Assembly: GCA_027600665.1 (NCBI GenBank)
Contig: JADGJL010000306.1
Coordinates: 3,096-25,867 of the forward strand
Length of the DNA stretch: 22,772 bases
From: Irineochytrium annulatum
Lineage: Eukaryota > Chytridiomycota > Chytridiomycetes > Chytridiales > Chytridiaceae
Direction of reading: 5' to 3'
This document shows positions 1 through 13,200 of the stretch, piece after piece. The notes beneath the pieces were generated by a model. The model ran no database searches. It was not told where the DNA came from and saw only the letters and a program-made list of their open reading frames with translations. Position numbers and translations under genes: made by a program. How positions within the stretch are numbered: the stretch's first letter is position 1; each line of letters begins with the position of its first letter.

Positions 1-1239
1 AAAAAAAAGGGGGGTGTGAAAGTATATTTAAGCGCTGGGCTTCACGAAGTATAAACGTGCGGTTGCCACCCACTAGCGTGATAAAAAGAGACTTGAAGAA
101 GAAAGCGCAAGGTATGACGAAAGCGACTCGCGACAATTAACCTGCATGATCGATGAACCAGCATCTTGCTGCGCACAGTTCCTTCAGTCATAAATCTCTG
201 CATTGCCAGGCGTACATATGAGTCCCAAACGTAACCCGCATCATCCGTATGGGACCTTCCCGTTAAAACAGACGCCACGATGAACCCAGAGCCTGGCTCG
301 GCCGAATAGGGAGCGCGCAGCCGTGGGAGGCACGTGGCGACATCAATTGAAGAAACCTGTGATGTTGCCATTCTTCTCGCAAAGGACACACCTCTAACCC
401 ACGGCCCCGCAACTTCAAGCCCTATTTAATCTGCGCTAGCCACATGCGGTTGACGGCGAGTAATATGTAGTAAGTTCCAGAGCCAGTAAATCCTCAGCGG
501 ATTCTAATGTAGCGAGCAACACGGGCCGTAAAGACGTCATCATCAATAGAACAACATCCGGTAGCCGCGTGCGTTTCCAAGGATGAGTCTCAACGTCACC
601 GCCTTGTCACTGCCGCCGGAAGTGCATGAGTCCTCCAAAATTCCCCCCCAGTTCGACCGCCTTACCCCGGCGGGCTCTGGCGACATTACAACAAGTCGTC
701 AGGACCTCCCCTGGGCAAAACCTTGCCCGCCAAGGGCATTCGCTGGCATTCACATCTCTCCGCCACCCTGACCCTTCTAACAGGTCTAAACCGTCGGTAT
801 ACCCCGCCGGACGTCCCGATCCCCAACAAAAGAAGCTCACCGCCTCGAGACAGCAAACCCCCAACGTCCTAACGGGCCCCTGAGCAGGGACGCAGTCGGC
901 CCGGCATGGCATCGCCGTCTAGCACCTGTCTCCACACGATGTCGATGAGATTCTCCAAATCCGAACTCCAACCCCGAATATAATCACAAGTATCAAGCTC
1001 CCAGGCTGCCGACGAAGCATCGATAAAGTCGGGGAACGGACGCCCTCCGAGCGATGAGGAGATCTGAGGTAACTTTGACGCCAGCCTTGATTTATTTGGA
1101 GATCCTCATCGGGTCGCTCAGTGGGGCCGCTTACCATCGCCGACCCCGGGCCCAGCTCCGACATGGCGTCCCTCCTGCCGGATCGGCTTTTACCAAAGTC
1201 TTCAAAGACGCCGGACGCGGATCCAGAGCAGGAGCAGAC
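1..1239. other. Upstream region with no convincing gene
   Basis: The window opens with a run of A followed by a run of G, which may simply be a low-complexity or contig-edge sequence. Several overlapping open frames occur between about 580 and 915 on both strands, but none resembles a known family and their compositions (Pro/Ser/Arg rich, mutually overlapping) look like chance. The stretch 1060-1240 directly precedes the dynein gene and may be its 5' untranslated region. It contains an upstream ATG at 1163 in another frame and a possible donor GGTAAC near 1068, so a 5' leader intron or an extra first exon is possible. Confidence 0.4.
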
Positions 1240-4200
1240 ATGGAAGAAGACCTTGACTCTCAGAGGTCTGCATTTACTTTGTGCTTGCTATCGAAGGAGG
1301 AGAATGCCTCGTCGATGCTGATGAATTCGTTCGCAGAGATGATCAAGGCCTCTCAGGAGGCCCGGAGCCACCAGCGTGAGCTCCCGGACTCCCTCCTGGC
1401 CCGCATCAAAGTGAAGCCGCACGTCCTCCCCCGGCCCCGCGGCGGCATCGGCGGCGGTGGATCCTCCATGCCGCACACGCACACGCACGTTGTCGACGAC
1501 GCGGCGAGGCGGTACGAGGCCGCGAGGCATTATGTACCGACAAGCGACGCGGCCCTGCTGAGGAAACGGAGGCAGAGGGTCGAGGATCTAGAAAGGGACG
1601 CGATGGCGCAGGAGGCGTATGGGCAGATGAACAACACTTTCAAGGAGAAGCTGGTGGACTTTTTGATGTGGGTAGATTCCTTCGTGAGGGTTTCGGTATG
1701 AGGGAAGATGGCTAATGCGTGGCGGTTGCAGAGACCAGCAGAATCAGAGGTCGAGACCAGAGGAAGGTGGGAGAGAGTAGAGGGGTGCATTGGGCGGTGG
1801 CTGACGTATGTTGGTTGCAGATGAGACGACGGAGATGATCCTTGTGAACATGGACAAGACGTTCAGCGTGGATGAGAAGCTGGCCAAGGCGATCCGGCTT
1901 GCTACAAACCATCCAGAGACTTTGGACGAGAGTGCGCTCATTGAGGTTCGTTTGCTTTGGTTTTAACACAGGACAGCTCGAATGGCGCTTAACTCGTAGA
2001 ATCATTGTAGGCGTTTTACAATTACTTCGACCGGACAATAAAGTCGCAGGAATTCACGGACATCAGTGATGCGACGCTGCAGAGGATTTTAGGGGCTCTG
2101 GAGCCACGGCTGCGGGAGTCGCACATTGATCTTTTGAACGTGTTGCTTGCGGAGGTTCAGAGTGAATTCAGCGAGAGTGGGAAGTTTTCGGCAGGTGAGA
2201 AGCAGCAATTCCAGAGTGGGTTGGGGAATGTTCTAACTGGCGAGTCCTTAGTCCAACATATTCTGCGGAAACCGAACTCCGGAAATGCTGATCGGTAATA
2301 AGGATGAGGCCTATGCTTGTTGTATGCTAACTTGCTGACGCAGGCCAAAGAAGGATTTTCTGCCCTTGGAGCAGGATAAGTGCGCCTTTCCTGCGGGGTG
2401 GATGCCGCAGTTCATGGAGGCGAGGGCGAAGATGGAGAAGAACCTATACATCGGACACCCCGTTATGATGAGCGTACTGGACACGTGGTCAATCTTCAAG
2501 GACATCCGGTTTATTAACAAGGTGGAGATACAGTCGCAGAGGGAGGCGTTTAGGATTGGAGGGTTCCGAAGCATGCTGTTAGTCCAGAGTGAGAAGTGCA
2601 GGGATAAGTTGCTTAAGGGGTAAGGCTTGCAATGGCTCTGTTCCACGATGGAATGCTAACCCGGCGCAGATGGTTCACAACCGTAGCGCGTACATTCGCA
2701 GAATATTTTCTCCGCGCTCGAAGGAACCAGGGCCTCGTACCCCGCCCACCCGCCAACTACTTCCGCTGCGCCTCCACCTTGATCTACAACGAGATCCTCA
2801 GCGTCATTACCTCATCTGTCAACGACTACGTCTCCCTCTTCAGCTACTACCCCATCGCGCCACCGGAGGACGAGTCCTCCGGAAGCATGATTGTCGACAT
2901 GCACCCACACGCGCCCCGTTTCGTTGTCCGCCTCTGCTTAGAAAACAACAACCTCGAGTTCGACCCCGTGCTCTCTGACATCGGGGAGGCCGTGGTTGAG
3001 TGCCTGGATTTCTGCGTGAAGACTATCGAGAGCCTGCCGAGGGTTGAGTCTATCATTTACCGGCAGGGGGCGGAGGTATTGCTGGCACCGCCCGCGACCA
3101 CGGCCGAGGCGGTCGAGCAGCAGATGGAGGCCATCTCGGGCCTGATCAGCACGACGAACGCGGACGCGACGCTCAGGATCGTGCCGGAGCCGATGGTCGT
3201 GAACAGGGCGCTGGCGCATCTACAGCGGTACGCAACCGAGTGCTTTAAGGTTGTGGAGGAATTTGTGCAGCTGCATTACAAGAAGTACGACTTCTTGTAC
3301 TCGGGGGAGGTCACGCAGTTCATTGAGCGGTTTTTCGAGGCGGAGAAGACGTTCGAAGAGTATGTGAAGGAGATAGAGCGGTTCCGGGCGCTGTCGGTAG
3401 AGATTATGCGAAACCCGAGAAGGATCGAGCTACCAATGGTAGAGCTGTGGTGTGATGAGTTCCACCGGGATTTGGCTTCGATATCGACCGATTCGTCGAA
3501 TCAGTTCTTGCAGAGGATTGTGACGCAGACTCAGGACCACGAGAGAAGGTATGATACGTTAAAGAAGTGATGTGATGTTCTGAAAGTACTTGTAGTATCT
3601 GCTCGCGGTATGAAGCCATAAGCCTTCGCGCTCTCACCGTCCCCGAAAACATCAAAGAGATGGCGGAGCAGATGGAGTACATGGAGAAGGTCCGGAGCGA
3701 GGAGCTCCCGTCCCTGCTAGTAGAGCTCGAGGACGTCCGCAAGCGGATCATGTACATCGTCAACTTCTCCGCCATGACTGAGGACCACATCGCCCTCAAC
3801 AACGCGACCTTCACCTGGCCCGAGCGCATCGTGGCCGCCCTCGAGGCCCACAATCGCATTATGGGGGCCGCCCGAGAGAAGTCCGAGGCGGCCCTCCGCG
3901 AGCGCAGGACCCGATTCGAGGCCGAGCTGGACGAGTTCGCCAAGCAAGTCGATGAGCTTGCGGACGTCGGAGATCTGGACGAGATGCCGTTCTACGTCAA
4001 GAAGGTGCAGACGCTCGCTAAGCAGCTCATCGCGGCCTCGGACACCATCGCGGCGTTCAACAAGGAGGAGCAGTTGTTTGGGTGGAGCGTCACGGTTTAC
4101 CCGCAGCGGAAGCAAATCCTGGCCGCTCTAGAGCCGTACCAGGCGCTCTACACGACGGCTGTGAACTTCCAAAAGAGTTACAAGAAGTGGATGGACGGCA

Positions 4201-7200
4201 ATCTGCTCGAGCTCGACGCCGAGCAGATCGAGGCCGAGGTCGATTCGCTTAAGAGGGAGATGTACCGCGTGCTGGGTACCCTCGTGCAAGCCGCGGCCCC
4301 GCAGAACATTGCGAAGCAGGTTAAGGAGAAGATCGACGAGTTCACGCTCAATATTCCCATTATCCGGGTGTTGTGCAACCCAGGGATGCGGGATCGGCAC
4401 TGGAGTAAGCTATCGGCTATCGCTGGGTTTGAGATTAAGCCGGATGGGACGTCGTCGCTGCGGAAGATGCTGAAGATGAACCTGGAGCAGTTTCTTGCGC
4501 CGTTTCAGGATGTCAGCGGTATGCCATTTCTTGTCTCTCTTCGTGCCCTAATTACTGCTTAAGATGCCGCATCGAAGGAGTACACGCTCGAGAAAAACCT
4601 GAAGAAGATGATGGTCGAATGGGAGCCTATCGAGTTCAACTGCCTAGCGTACAGAGAGACTGGGACGCACATCCTCGCGTCGGTCGATGACGCGCAGCAG
4701 CTGTTAGATGATCAAATCGTGAAAACTCAGTCTATGCGCGGGTCGCCGTATATTAAGCCGTTTGAAAACGAGATCAAGGAGTGGGAGAAGAAGCTCTTGA
4801 CTACGCAGGAGATTTTGGACGAGTGGCTTAAGGTGCAGGCGACATGGCTCTACCTTGAGCCTATTTTCAGCTCCGAGGATATCATGAGCCAAATGCCGGA
4901 GGAAGGGCGAAAGTTCAAAATGGTCGATCAGAGCTGGAGGAAGATTATGGGAGTAAGTGTCCCGATTTTGACGACAGATATGGAATGCTAACGTTGCCCA
5001 GATGGTTGTCAAAGACCTACACATTTTGAAGGTTACCGACACGCCTCAGCTCCTCGACGAGCTGCAAAAGGACAATGAGCTGCTGGAGCTTATTCTTAAG
5101 GGCCTCAACTCTTACCTCGAGCTTAAGCGCCTGTTCTTCCCTCGGTTCTTCTTCTTGTCCAACGACGAAATGTTGGAGATCCTTTCCGAGACGAAGGATC
5201 CGACGAGGGTCCAGCCGCATCTAAAGAAGTGCTTCGAGGGTGTCGCAACTCTGGAGTTTGACGAGAAGTTGGATATCCTGGCACTCTACTCGAGCGAGAA
5301 GGAGCGCCTGCAGTTGCTGCATAAGATCTCGACCACCGAGGCGAAGGGGTCAGTTGAGAAGTGGCTCGGCGGGGTATGTTACCGAAAATCGGATTCATGT
5401 TTGGCTGACAAACATATTAGGTGGAGAAGGGTATGCTTGAGAGTATAAGACACATCGTAGAGGAAGCTTACCACGCCTACCCGACAAAACCGCGCGAGCA
5501 GTGGGTGTTGGACTGGCCCGGTCAAGTCGTGCTCTGCGTTAGCTCCATCTATTGGACACTAGGGATGGAGCGTGCAATCATCCAGGGCGGGAAGAAAGGT
5601 CTTGACGACTTCTGCATCCAGCTGAACAACGAGCTTTCCGAAGTCATTACTCTTGTGCGTGGAGACCTGAGCAAGATGGCCCGCGCGACGCTCGGCGCCC
5701 TCGTCGTCATTGACGTCCACGCGAGGGACGTGACGGCGCACCTCGCCGGGGAGGGGCTGAAGGACATCATGGACTTCTCGTGGCTATCCCAGCTGCGGTA
5801 CTACTGGGAGGAGAACGACGTCATGGTGCGCATGATCAACGCACAAAAGGTCTACGGCTACGAGTACCTCGGCAATAGCCCGCGTCTCGTCATCACCCCG
5901 TTGACGGATCGTTGCTACCGGACGCTCTTCGGCGCCTTGCATCTTAACCTCGGAGGCGCTCCGGAGGGCCCTGCTGGTACGGGGAAGACGGAGACGACGA
6001 AGGATCTTGCGAAGGCGCTGGCTAAGCAGTGTGTCGTGTTCAACTGCTCGGATGGGCTCGACTACTTAGCGATGGGCAAATTCTTTAAGGGCCTGGCGAC
6101 GTCGGGCGCGTGGGCGTGCTTCGACGAGTTTAATCGTATCGACCTGGAGGTGCTCTCCGTCGTGGCGCAGCAGATTCTCACCATCCAGCGTGCGATCGGG
6201 CTGAACCTGAAGGACTTCATCTTCGAGGGGACGAAGTTGACGTTAAACCCGACGTGTGCCGTGTTTATCACCATGAACCCAGGTTATGCGGGGCGGTCCG
6301 AGCTGCCTGATAATTTGAAGGCGCTGTTTAGGACGGTGGCAATGATGGTGCCCGATTACACGTTGATTTCGGAGATCACGCTCTACTCGTTTGGATTTAT
6401 CGAGGCCCGGAACCTGGCGAGGAAAATCTCGGCGACGTACAGGCTCTGCTCAGAACAGCTATCGTCTCAAGATCACTACGACTACGGGATGAGAGCAGTG
6501 AAGAGTGTGCTAACCGCGGCAGGTAACTTAAAGCTCAAATATCCAGATGAGCACGAACAGATTCTGGTACTTCGGTCCATCATCGATGTCAATTTGCCCA
6601 AGTTTCTGTCACAAGACATCGCTCTCTTTAAAGGCATCGCCACCGACCTGTTCCCCGGCGTGCGGCTGCCGAAGCCAGACTACACGCACCTCGAAGGCGC
6701 TATCCAGACCTCGTGCCACAAGCTGGGTTTACAGATGGTACCGGCGTTCGTAGAAAAAGTCATTCAGCTTTACGAGATGATGCTTGTCCGCCACGGCTAC
6801 ATGTTGGTCGGCGAGCCGTTCTCCGGGAAGACCTCGGCTTACCGGGTGCTGGCGGACGCGTTATCGGACCTGTGTGGTGCCCTCGGAGAAGAAAGCGGGT
6901 TCAATAAGGTCCAGTACAAGGTGTTGAACCCGAAATCCATCACCATGGGTCAGCTCTACGGACAATTCGATCCTGTGTCCCACGAGTGGACGGACGGTGT
7001 TTTGGCCACCAGCTTCAGATACTTCGCGAGCGCATCATCACCTGACCGGAAGTGGGTTATCTTCGACGGCCCGGTCGATGCCATTTGGGTTGAGAACATG
7101 AACACCGTTCTTGACGACAATAAGAAGCTGTGCTTGATGAGCGGCGAAATTATTCAGCTTTCAAACACAATGAGTTTGGTCTTTGAGGTTATGGATTTAG

Positions 7201-10200
7201 CTGTCGCTTCGGTAATTTACTTTTTAAAAAAAGCGACCTTAATTATTTTAGCCTGCCACCGTTAGTCGATGCGGTATGGTGTACTTAGAGCCTGAGAGAA
7301 TGGGATGGAAACCACTAGTTCAGTCTTGGCTGGAATCTCTAGATTTCTTGCCCCTTGACCTGATTAGGTACCTGTTCCAGCTCTTCGATGCATTAGTATC
7401 CGTATGCCTGCAATTCGTAAGGAGGGAATGCAAAGAGTTGTCGCCCTCGACGGATATCGGGCTCGTCAACTCCCTCGTACGACTTATGGACAGCACGTTC
7501 GATGACTTCAGAGAGAATACGCCAGAAGTCAATGCAGCCGAGCCGCAAGTTCGCGCTAGATTGGAGTGCCGCTTTGTTTTCTCCCTTATTTGGTCAATCG
7601 GAGGCAGCATTGACGCGGCGAGCCAAATCAAGTTTGATGCTCACCTGCGAAGTATTCTGAAAGGGCTGCAAAATCCGATGAAGGTTCCGATTCCGGAGGA
7701 CGAAGGGAGCGTGTACGATTACGTGTTTGAGACCGGGAAACCAGACCGATGGACGCTGTGGCTTAACACTATTGAGCACATTCCGATACCCTTCGACGCC
7801 GACTTCAGCGACATCATCATTCCCACGAAGGACACAGCTCGCTACAACTACCTGATGGAACTCCTGGTGACGCATGACAAACCGTACTTACTGATTGGAC
7901 CTACCGGCACGGGAAAATCCAAGTACATTGCAAACAAGTTGCTTACGGGTCTTTCGAAGGAGAAGTACATACCGATGTTTATCAACTTCTCTGCACGGAC
8001 GAGCGCGAATCAGATTCAAGATATAGTTATGAGCAAGCTTGACAAGCGGAGAAAGGGAGTTTTTGGCCCGCCGGTTGGCAAACGGTTCTTGATTTTCATT
8101 GACGACTTGAATATGCCGGCTAAAGAGCAATACGGCGCGCAGCCGCCTATCGAGCTGTTCCGACAGTGGGCAGACCACGGCAACTGGTACGATAAGAAGG
8201 ACACTTCGCGATTGGATCTTATCGACATCCAATTGTTAAGCGCTATGGGCCCCCCGGGTGGCGGCAGGAATGTTGTGACTCCTCGCTTCCTGCGACACTT
8301 TAATCAAGTCGTTATCAACTCTTTCGACGATCTGACCATGGGCAGAATCTTTAACTCGATCTTGGAGTGGCATTTTGCTCGAATGGAATTCGCCGAGGAG
8401 ATTCGGGGGCTATCGGCAACTCTCGTAGATGCGGTTATGTCTGTTTACAAATGGGCAGTCGTCAGCTTGCTTCCAACTCCGGCGAAAACTCACTACACAT
8501 TTAACCTACGTGATTTTTCGAAAGTTATCCAGGGCATTGTATTATCGCGACCAAATTCGTTTAAAGTACCAGAACACCTGATGAGGCTATGGACGCATGA
8601 GATATACCGGGTGTTTTATGACCGTCTTGTGAGCGATGACGACCGATATAGCCTGTTTGGATTTACGCTTGATGTGATAAAAACCCGATTCAATCGCGAG
8701 CCTGATGAAGTATTCCAAGACATTGCCAGCGGCATCGGTCCGGAAGAAAGTTTGGTGCTCATGGAAGATGACATGCGGGCGCTGGTTTACGGCGATTTCT
8801 TAAGTCCAAAGAAGCCTCACGAAGATCTCGAGTATATTGAGCTGACAGACTTCGACAAGATCACAGATGTCGTTGAGGGTCACTTGAAGGAGTACAATCA
8901 AGTGAAGAAGGCGAAGTTGAATTTGGTGCTATTCCGCTTCGCCATCGAACATATTGCCCGTATCTGCCGAATCCTCAAACTTCCCGGTGGAAACGCGTTG
9001 CTCGTCGGCGTCGGAGGAAGCGGTCGCCAGAGCTTGACCAGACTTTCGGCATTTATGATGCAGTACGAGCTGTTCCAAATTGAAATCTCGAAATCCTACG
9101 GAAAGAACGAGTGGCGGGAAGACATTAAGAAGATATTAAGAAGTGCGGGCGCGGACAACAGGAGCACCGTCTTCCTCTTCCCTGATACGCAGATTAAAGA
9201 GGAGTCCTTTATCGAGGACGTCGCAAACCTGCTAAACTCAGGCGATGTCCCGAATCTCTTCCCTCCGGATGAAAGACAGGCAATCATTGAGAAATGTTTA
9301 CCCGATGCGCAGGAGGAAGGGCGTATGGGCGACGGCAGTCCGACGGCATTGTACAACTACTTTATTGAACGAGTTAAGAGCAATCTCCACATCGTCCTGT
9401 GTATGTCGCCAATCGGTGACGCATTCAGGACTAGGCTAAGAATGTTCTCGTCCATCGTCAACTGCTGTACAATTGACTGGTTCCAGGCGTGGCCCGAAGA
9501 CGCCTTGCAGGCAGTGGCAAAGCAATTCCTCAGCGAAATTACCCTGAGCGATGCGACGCGAGCTGCCGTCGTACAAATGTGCCGACACTTCCATCAGTCA
9601 GCTATATCGTTGTCGGATAAGTTCCTAATATCACTAAACCGGCACAATTATGTCACACCTACATCGTACCTGGAGCTTCTGAACGCATACAAAATGCTTG
9701 TCAGCTCGAAACTTGAGGAAGTGTCTGGGGTCAAGCGGCGGTACGTCGGCGGTCTGGATAAGCTTCAGTTTGCCGCCGAACAAGTGATGCAAATGCAACA
9801 CGACCTTTCGGATTTGCAACCGCAGCTGAAACGGACTTCCGAAGAAACATCAGAAATGCTTATAAAAATCGAGAAGGAGTCGGTGGAAGTGGAAGCTACC
9901 CGACAAATTGTCTCGGCCGATGAGGCGGTTGCTTCCGAAAAGGCAGAGCAGGCCTCTGCTATCAAAACGGACTGCGAGGCTGATCTTGCGACCGCTCTTC
10001 CCATGCTCAACGCGGCCTTATCGGCCCTCGATACACTGAAGAAGACCGACATCGACCTCGTTAAGTCAATGAAGAACCCACCCGATGGTGTTAAGCTCGT
10101 GATGGAGGCAGTTTGCGTGATGAAAGATATCAAGCCTGAAAAAATCCCTGATCCTTCGGGTTCGGGCCGTATGATATTTGACTATTGGAAATCGTCGTTG

Positions 10201-13200
10201 AAAATGCTTGGCGACCCTCGCTTCCTTGATGGGTTGAAAACGTTTGACAAGGATGATATCCCTGCTCACGTCATCAAAAAGATTCGAACGACGTTTATTC
10301 CGAATCCCGAGTTTAAACCGGAAAAGGTACAAACAGTGCCACCAGTATATCGTCTAACTTCTTGCAGGTCCGAAACGCATCCTCTGCAGCCGAGGGTCTC
10401 TGTAACTGGATTGTGGCGATGGAATCCTATGACCGCGTGGCTAAAGTCGTCGCCCCTAAACAAATTGCTTTGGCGCACGCTGAAGCCGAGCTTGCGACGA
10501 CGATGGCGGGTCTTGCGGAGAAGAGATCCACTTTGAAGGCGGTTCAGGATCGCCTGCAGGCGCTTAACGACAACCTTACAGCGCTGGCGCTGAAGAAAGA
10601 TCGACTTGAAAAGGAGGTGAAGAGTTGCGAGGAGCAACTTGACCGAGCCCAAAAACTTCTTGGCGGCCTCGGTGGCGAGAAGCAGAGATGGACGGACGTG
10701 GTGAAACAGCTCGATGGAACGCTTTACAACTTGAGCGGAGACGTGCTAATCTCTGCCGGAGTTATCGCTTACCTCGGAGCATTCACGAAGCTATACCGTC
10801 AGATGTGCATAGAAGAGTGGACGAAGGCCTGTATCGATGCCGGTATCCCGTGTTCAGACCCATTCTCGCTTTCAAAAACTCTGGGTGATCCTATTAAAAT
10901 CCGAGCGTGGACAATCGCAGGCCTGCCATCTGACGCGTTCTCAGTAGATAACGGCATCATCGTGTCGAACTCTCGGAGATGGCCTTTGATGATCGACCCG
11001 CAAGGGCAAGCGAATAAATGGATTAAGAACATGGAGAAAGATAATAATCTGCAGATTATAAAACTGACGGATGCCGACTATGTTAGAAATCTGGAAAACG
11101 CAATCACATTTGGTGCACCCGTTCTGCTGGAGAACGTCAAAGAAGAAATCGATCCCATCCTCGACTCAGTTTTGCAAAAGCAGACCTTCCGCTCGGGCGG
11201 CGCTCTTTGCATAAGGCTCGGTGATGCCGTTATCGAATACGCGGAGTCATTCAGGCTTTATATCACAACAAAGCTACGGAATCCGCACTACTTGCCCGAA
11301 TTGTCCGTCAAAGTCTCTCTGCTTAACTTCATGATCACACCAGAGGGGCTTGAGGATCAGTTGCTTGGAATTGTCGTCGCAAAAGAAAGGCCGGAGCTCG
11401 AAGAGGAGAAGACACAGCTTATCCTCCTATCAGCCGAAAATAAGAAGAAGTTGAAGGAGATTGAAGATCAGATATTGCATATCCTTTCATCTGCGGAGGG
11501 AAACATTCTGGAGAACGAGACCGCCATTGAAGTCCTATCGTCCTCTAAAGTTCTCTCCGTCGAGCTTTTTGAGAAGCAAAAGATTGCTGAGGAAACTGAG
11601 AAGAAGATTGACGAGACCCGCGACTCATACCGACCTATAGCGAGCCACTCGTCTGTGCTATTTTTCTGCATCGCGGACTTAACCAACATTGACTCCATGT
11701 ACCAATACTCGCTTAATTGGTTCATCGACCTCTTCGTGAGCGCGATTGCCCAGTCGAATAAGTCTAGTGTCCTGAAAAGGCGGTTGAAGAACCTTGAGAG
11801 TTTCTTTACGTATTCGCTCTACTGCAATGTCTGCCGATCGCTCTTTGAGAAGGACAAATTGCTATTCTCATTCCTACTATGTATATCTATCCTTAGAAGT
11901 AGGGAGGAGTTGGACGAGGCAGAGCTTGCATTCCTGATCACAGGCGGAGTCGGTCTCGGATCGAACACGCTCGCAAATCCAGATCCGCAGTGGTTGTCTG
12001 ACAAGGCGTGGAACGAGCTTTGCAGGCTGTCCGATGTTCCGGCTTTCAACGGCCTGCGGGAGGAGTTCAGGTCGTCGGACTGGAAGGCGTTCACAGACAG
12101 TGTCGAGCCGCACGAGGCGCCGCTGCTTGGAAAGTGGGGAAACTTGACAGAGTTTCAGAAGATGCTCTTGGTCAGGGTCCTTCGACCGGAAAAGATCATA
12201 CCCGTCATCCAGGAGTTCGTGAAGGTTAAGATGGGCCACAAGTTCATTGAACCACCGACGTTTGACCTTGTCGGAAGTTACGAGGACTCTAACCACAAGT
12301 CTCCATTGATCTTCATTCTATCGCCTGGTGTCGATCCAATGGCACAGTAAGTACCTTAATTTCTATCCGGCATGTAAATGTTCGTAACGCGTTCGTTCAT
12401 TTTTTAGGCTGCTTAAGTTTGCCGACGACAAAGGGTTCGGCGGACCGAAGTGTTCGTCGATCTCGCTTGGCCAAGGGCAAGGCCCCATAGCGGCTACTAT
12501 GATCAAAGAGGCCCAAAAGGGAGGGTCATGGGTTGTTCTTCAAAACTGTCACCTGGCGGTCAGTTGGCTCGGACAGTTGGAGAAAATAGTGGACGACATG
12601 AGCACAGCGTCCATCCACAAGGACTACCGACTTTGGCTTACGTCGTACCCGAGCGAAAAGTTCCCCGCCGCCATCCTGCAAGTCGGCGTCAAGATGACGA
12701 ACGAGCCTCCTAAGGGTTTGAAGGCAAACATCTTGAAGAGTTACCTGAGTGACCCTATCGCGGATGAGAAGTTTTTCACCAGCTGCACAAAGCCCGCCGA
12801 GTGGGAGAAGCTTCTCTTCGGACTGTGTACGTTCCACGCCGTTGTGCAAGAGCGGAGGAACTTCGGTCCGCTCGGCTGGAACATCCCGTACGAGTTTAAC
12901 GACTCTGACCTTCGAATATCCATCCGCCAGCTCCACATGTTCCTGAACGACTACGCTGAGGTCCCCTACAAGGCGCTCTCGTACCTCACGGGCGAGTGCA
13001 ACTACGGTGGCCGTGTGACGGACGACTGGGACCGCCGGACCCTCATGAACATCCTCTCCATCTTCTACACCCCTCCCATCATCGACGACCCAACGTATAA
13101 GTTTTCTCCTTCGGGTGTTTACTTCGCCCCTCCCAAGGGCAAGTACAGCGAGTACCTAGACTACATCAAGCAGCTGCCTCTTAATCAGACGCCCGAGATC

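Noticed and set aside
583..912. Overlapping short open frames on both strands
   Set aside because: Mutually overlapping, Pro/Arg/Ser-rich, no family resemblance and no convincing splice links to the dynein gene.
9007..9033. Lys-to-Arg change in the fourth P-loop as an inactivating mutation
   Set aside because: GVGGSGRQS is the normal AAA4 sequence in this axonemal dynein group, so it is not a defect.
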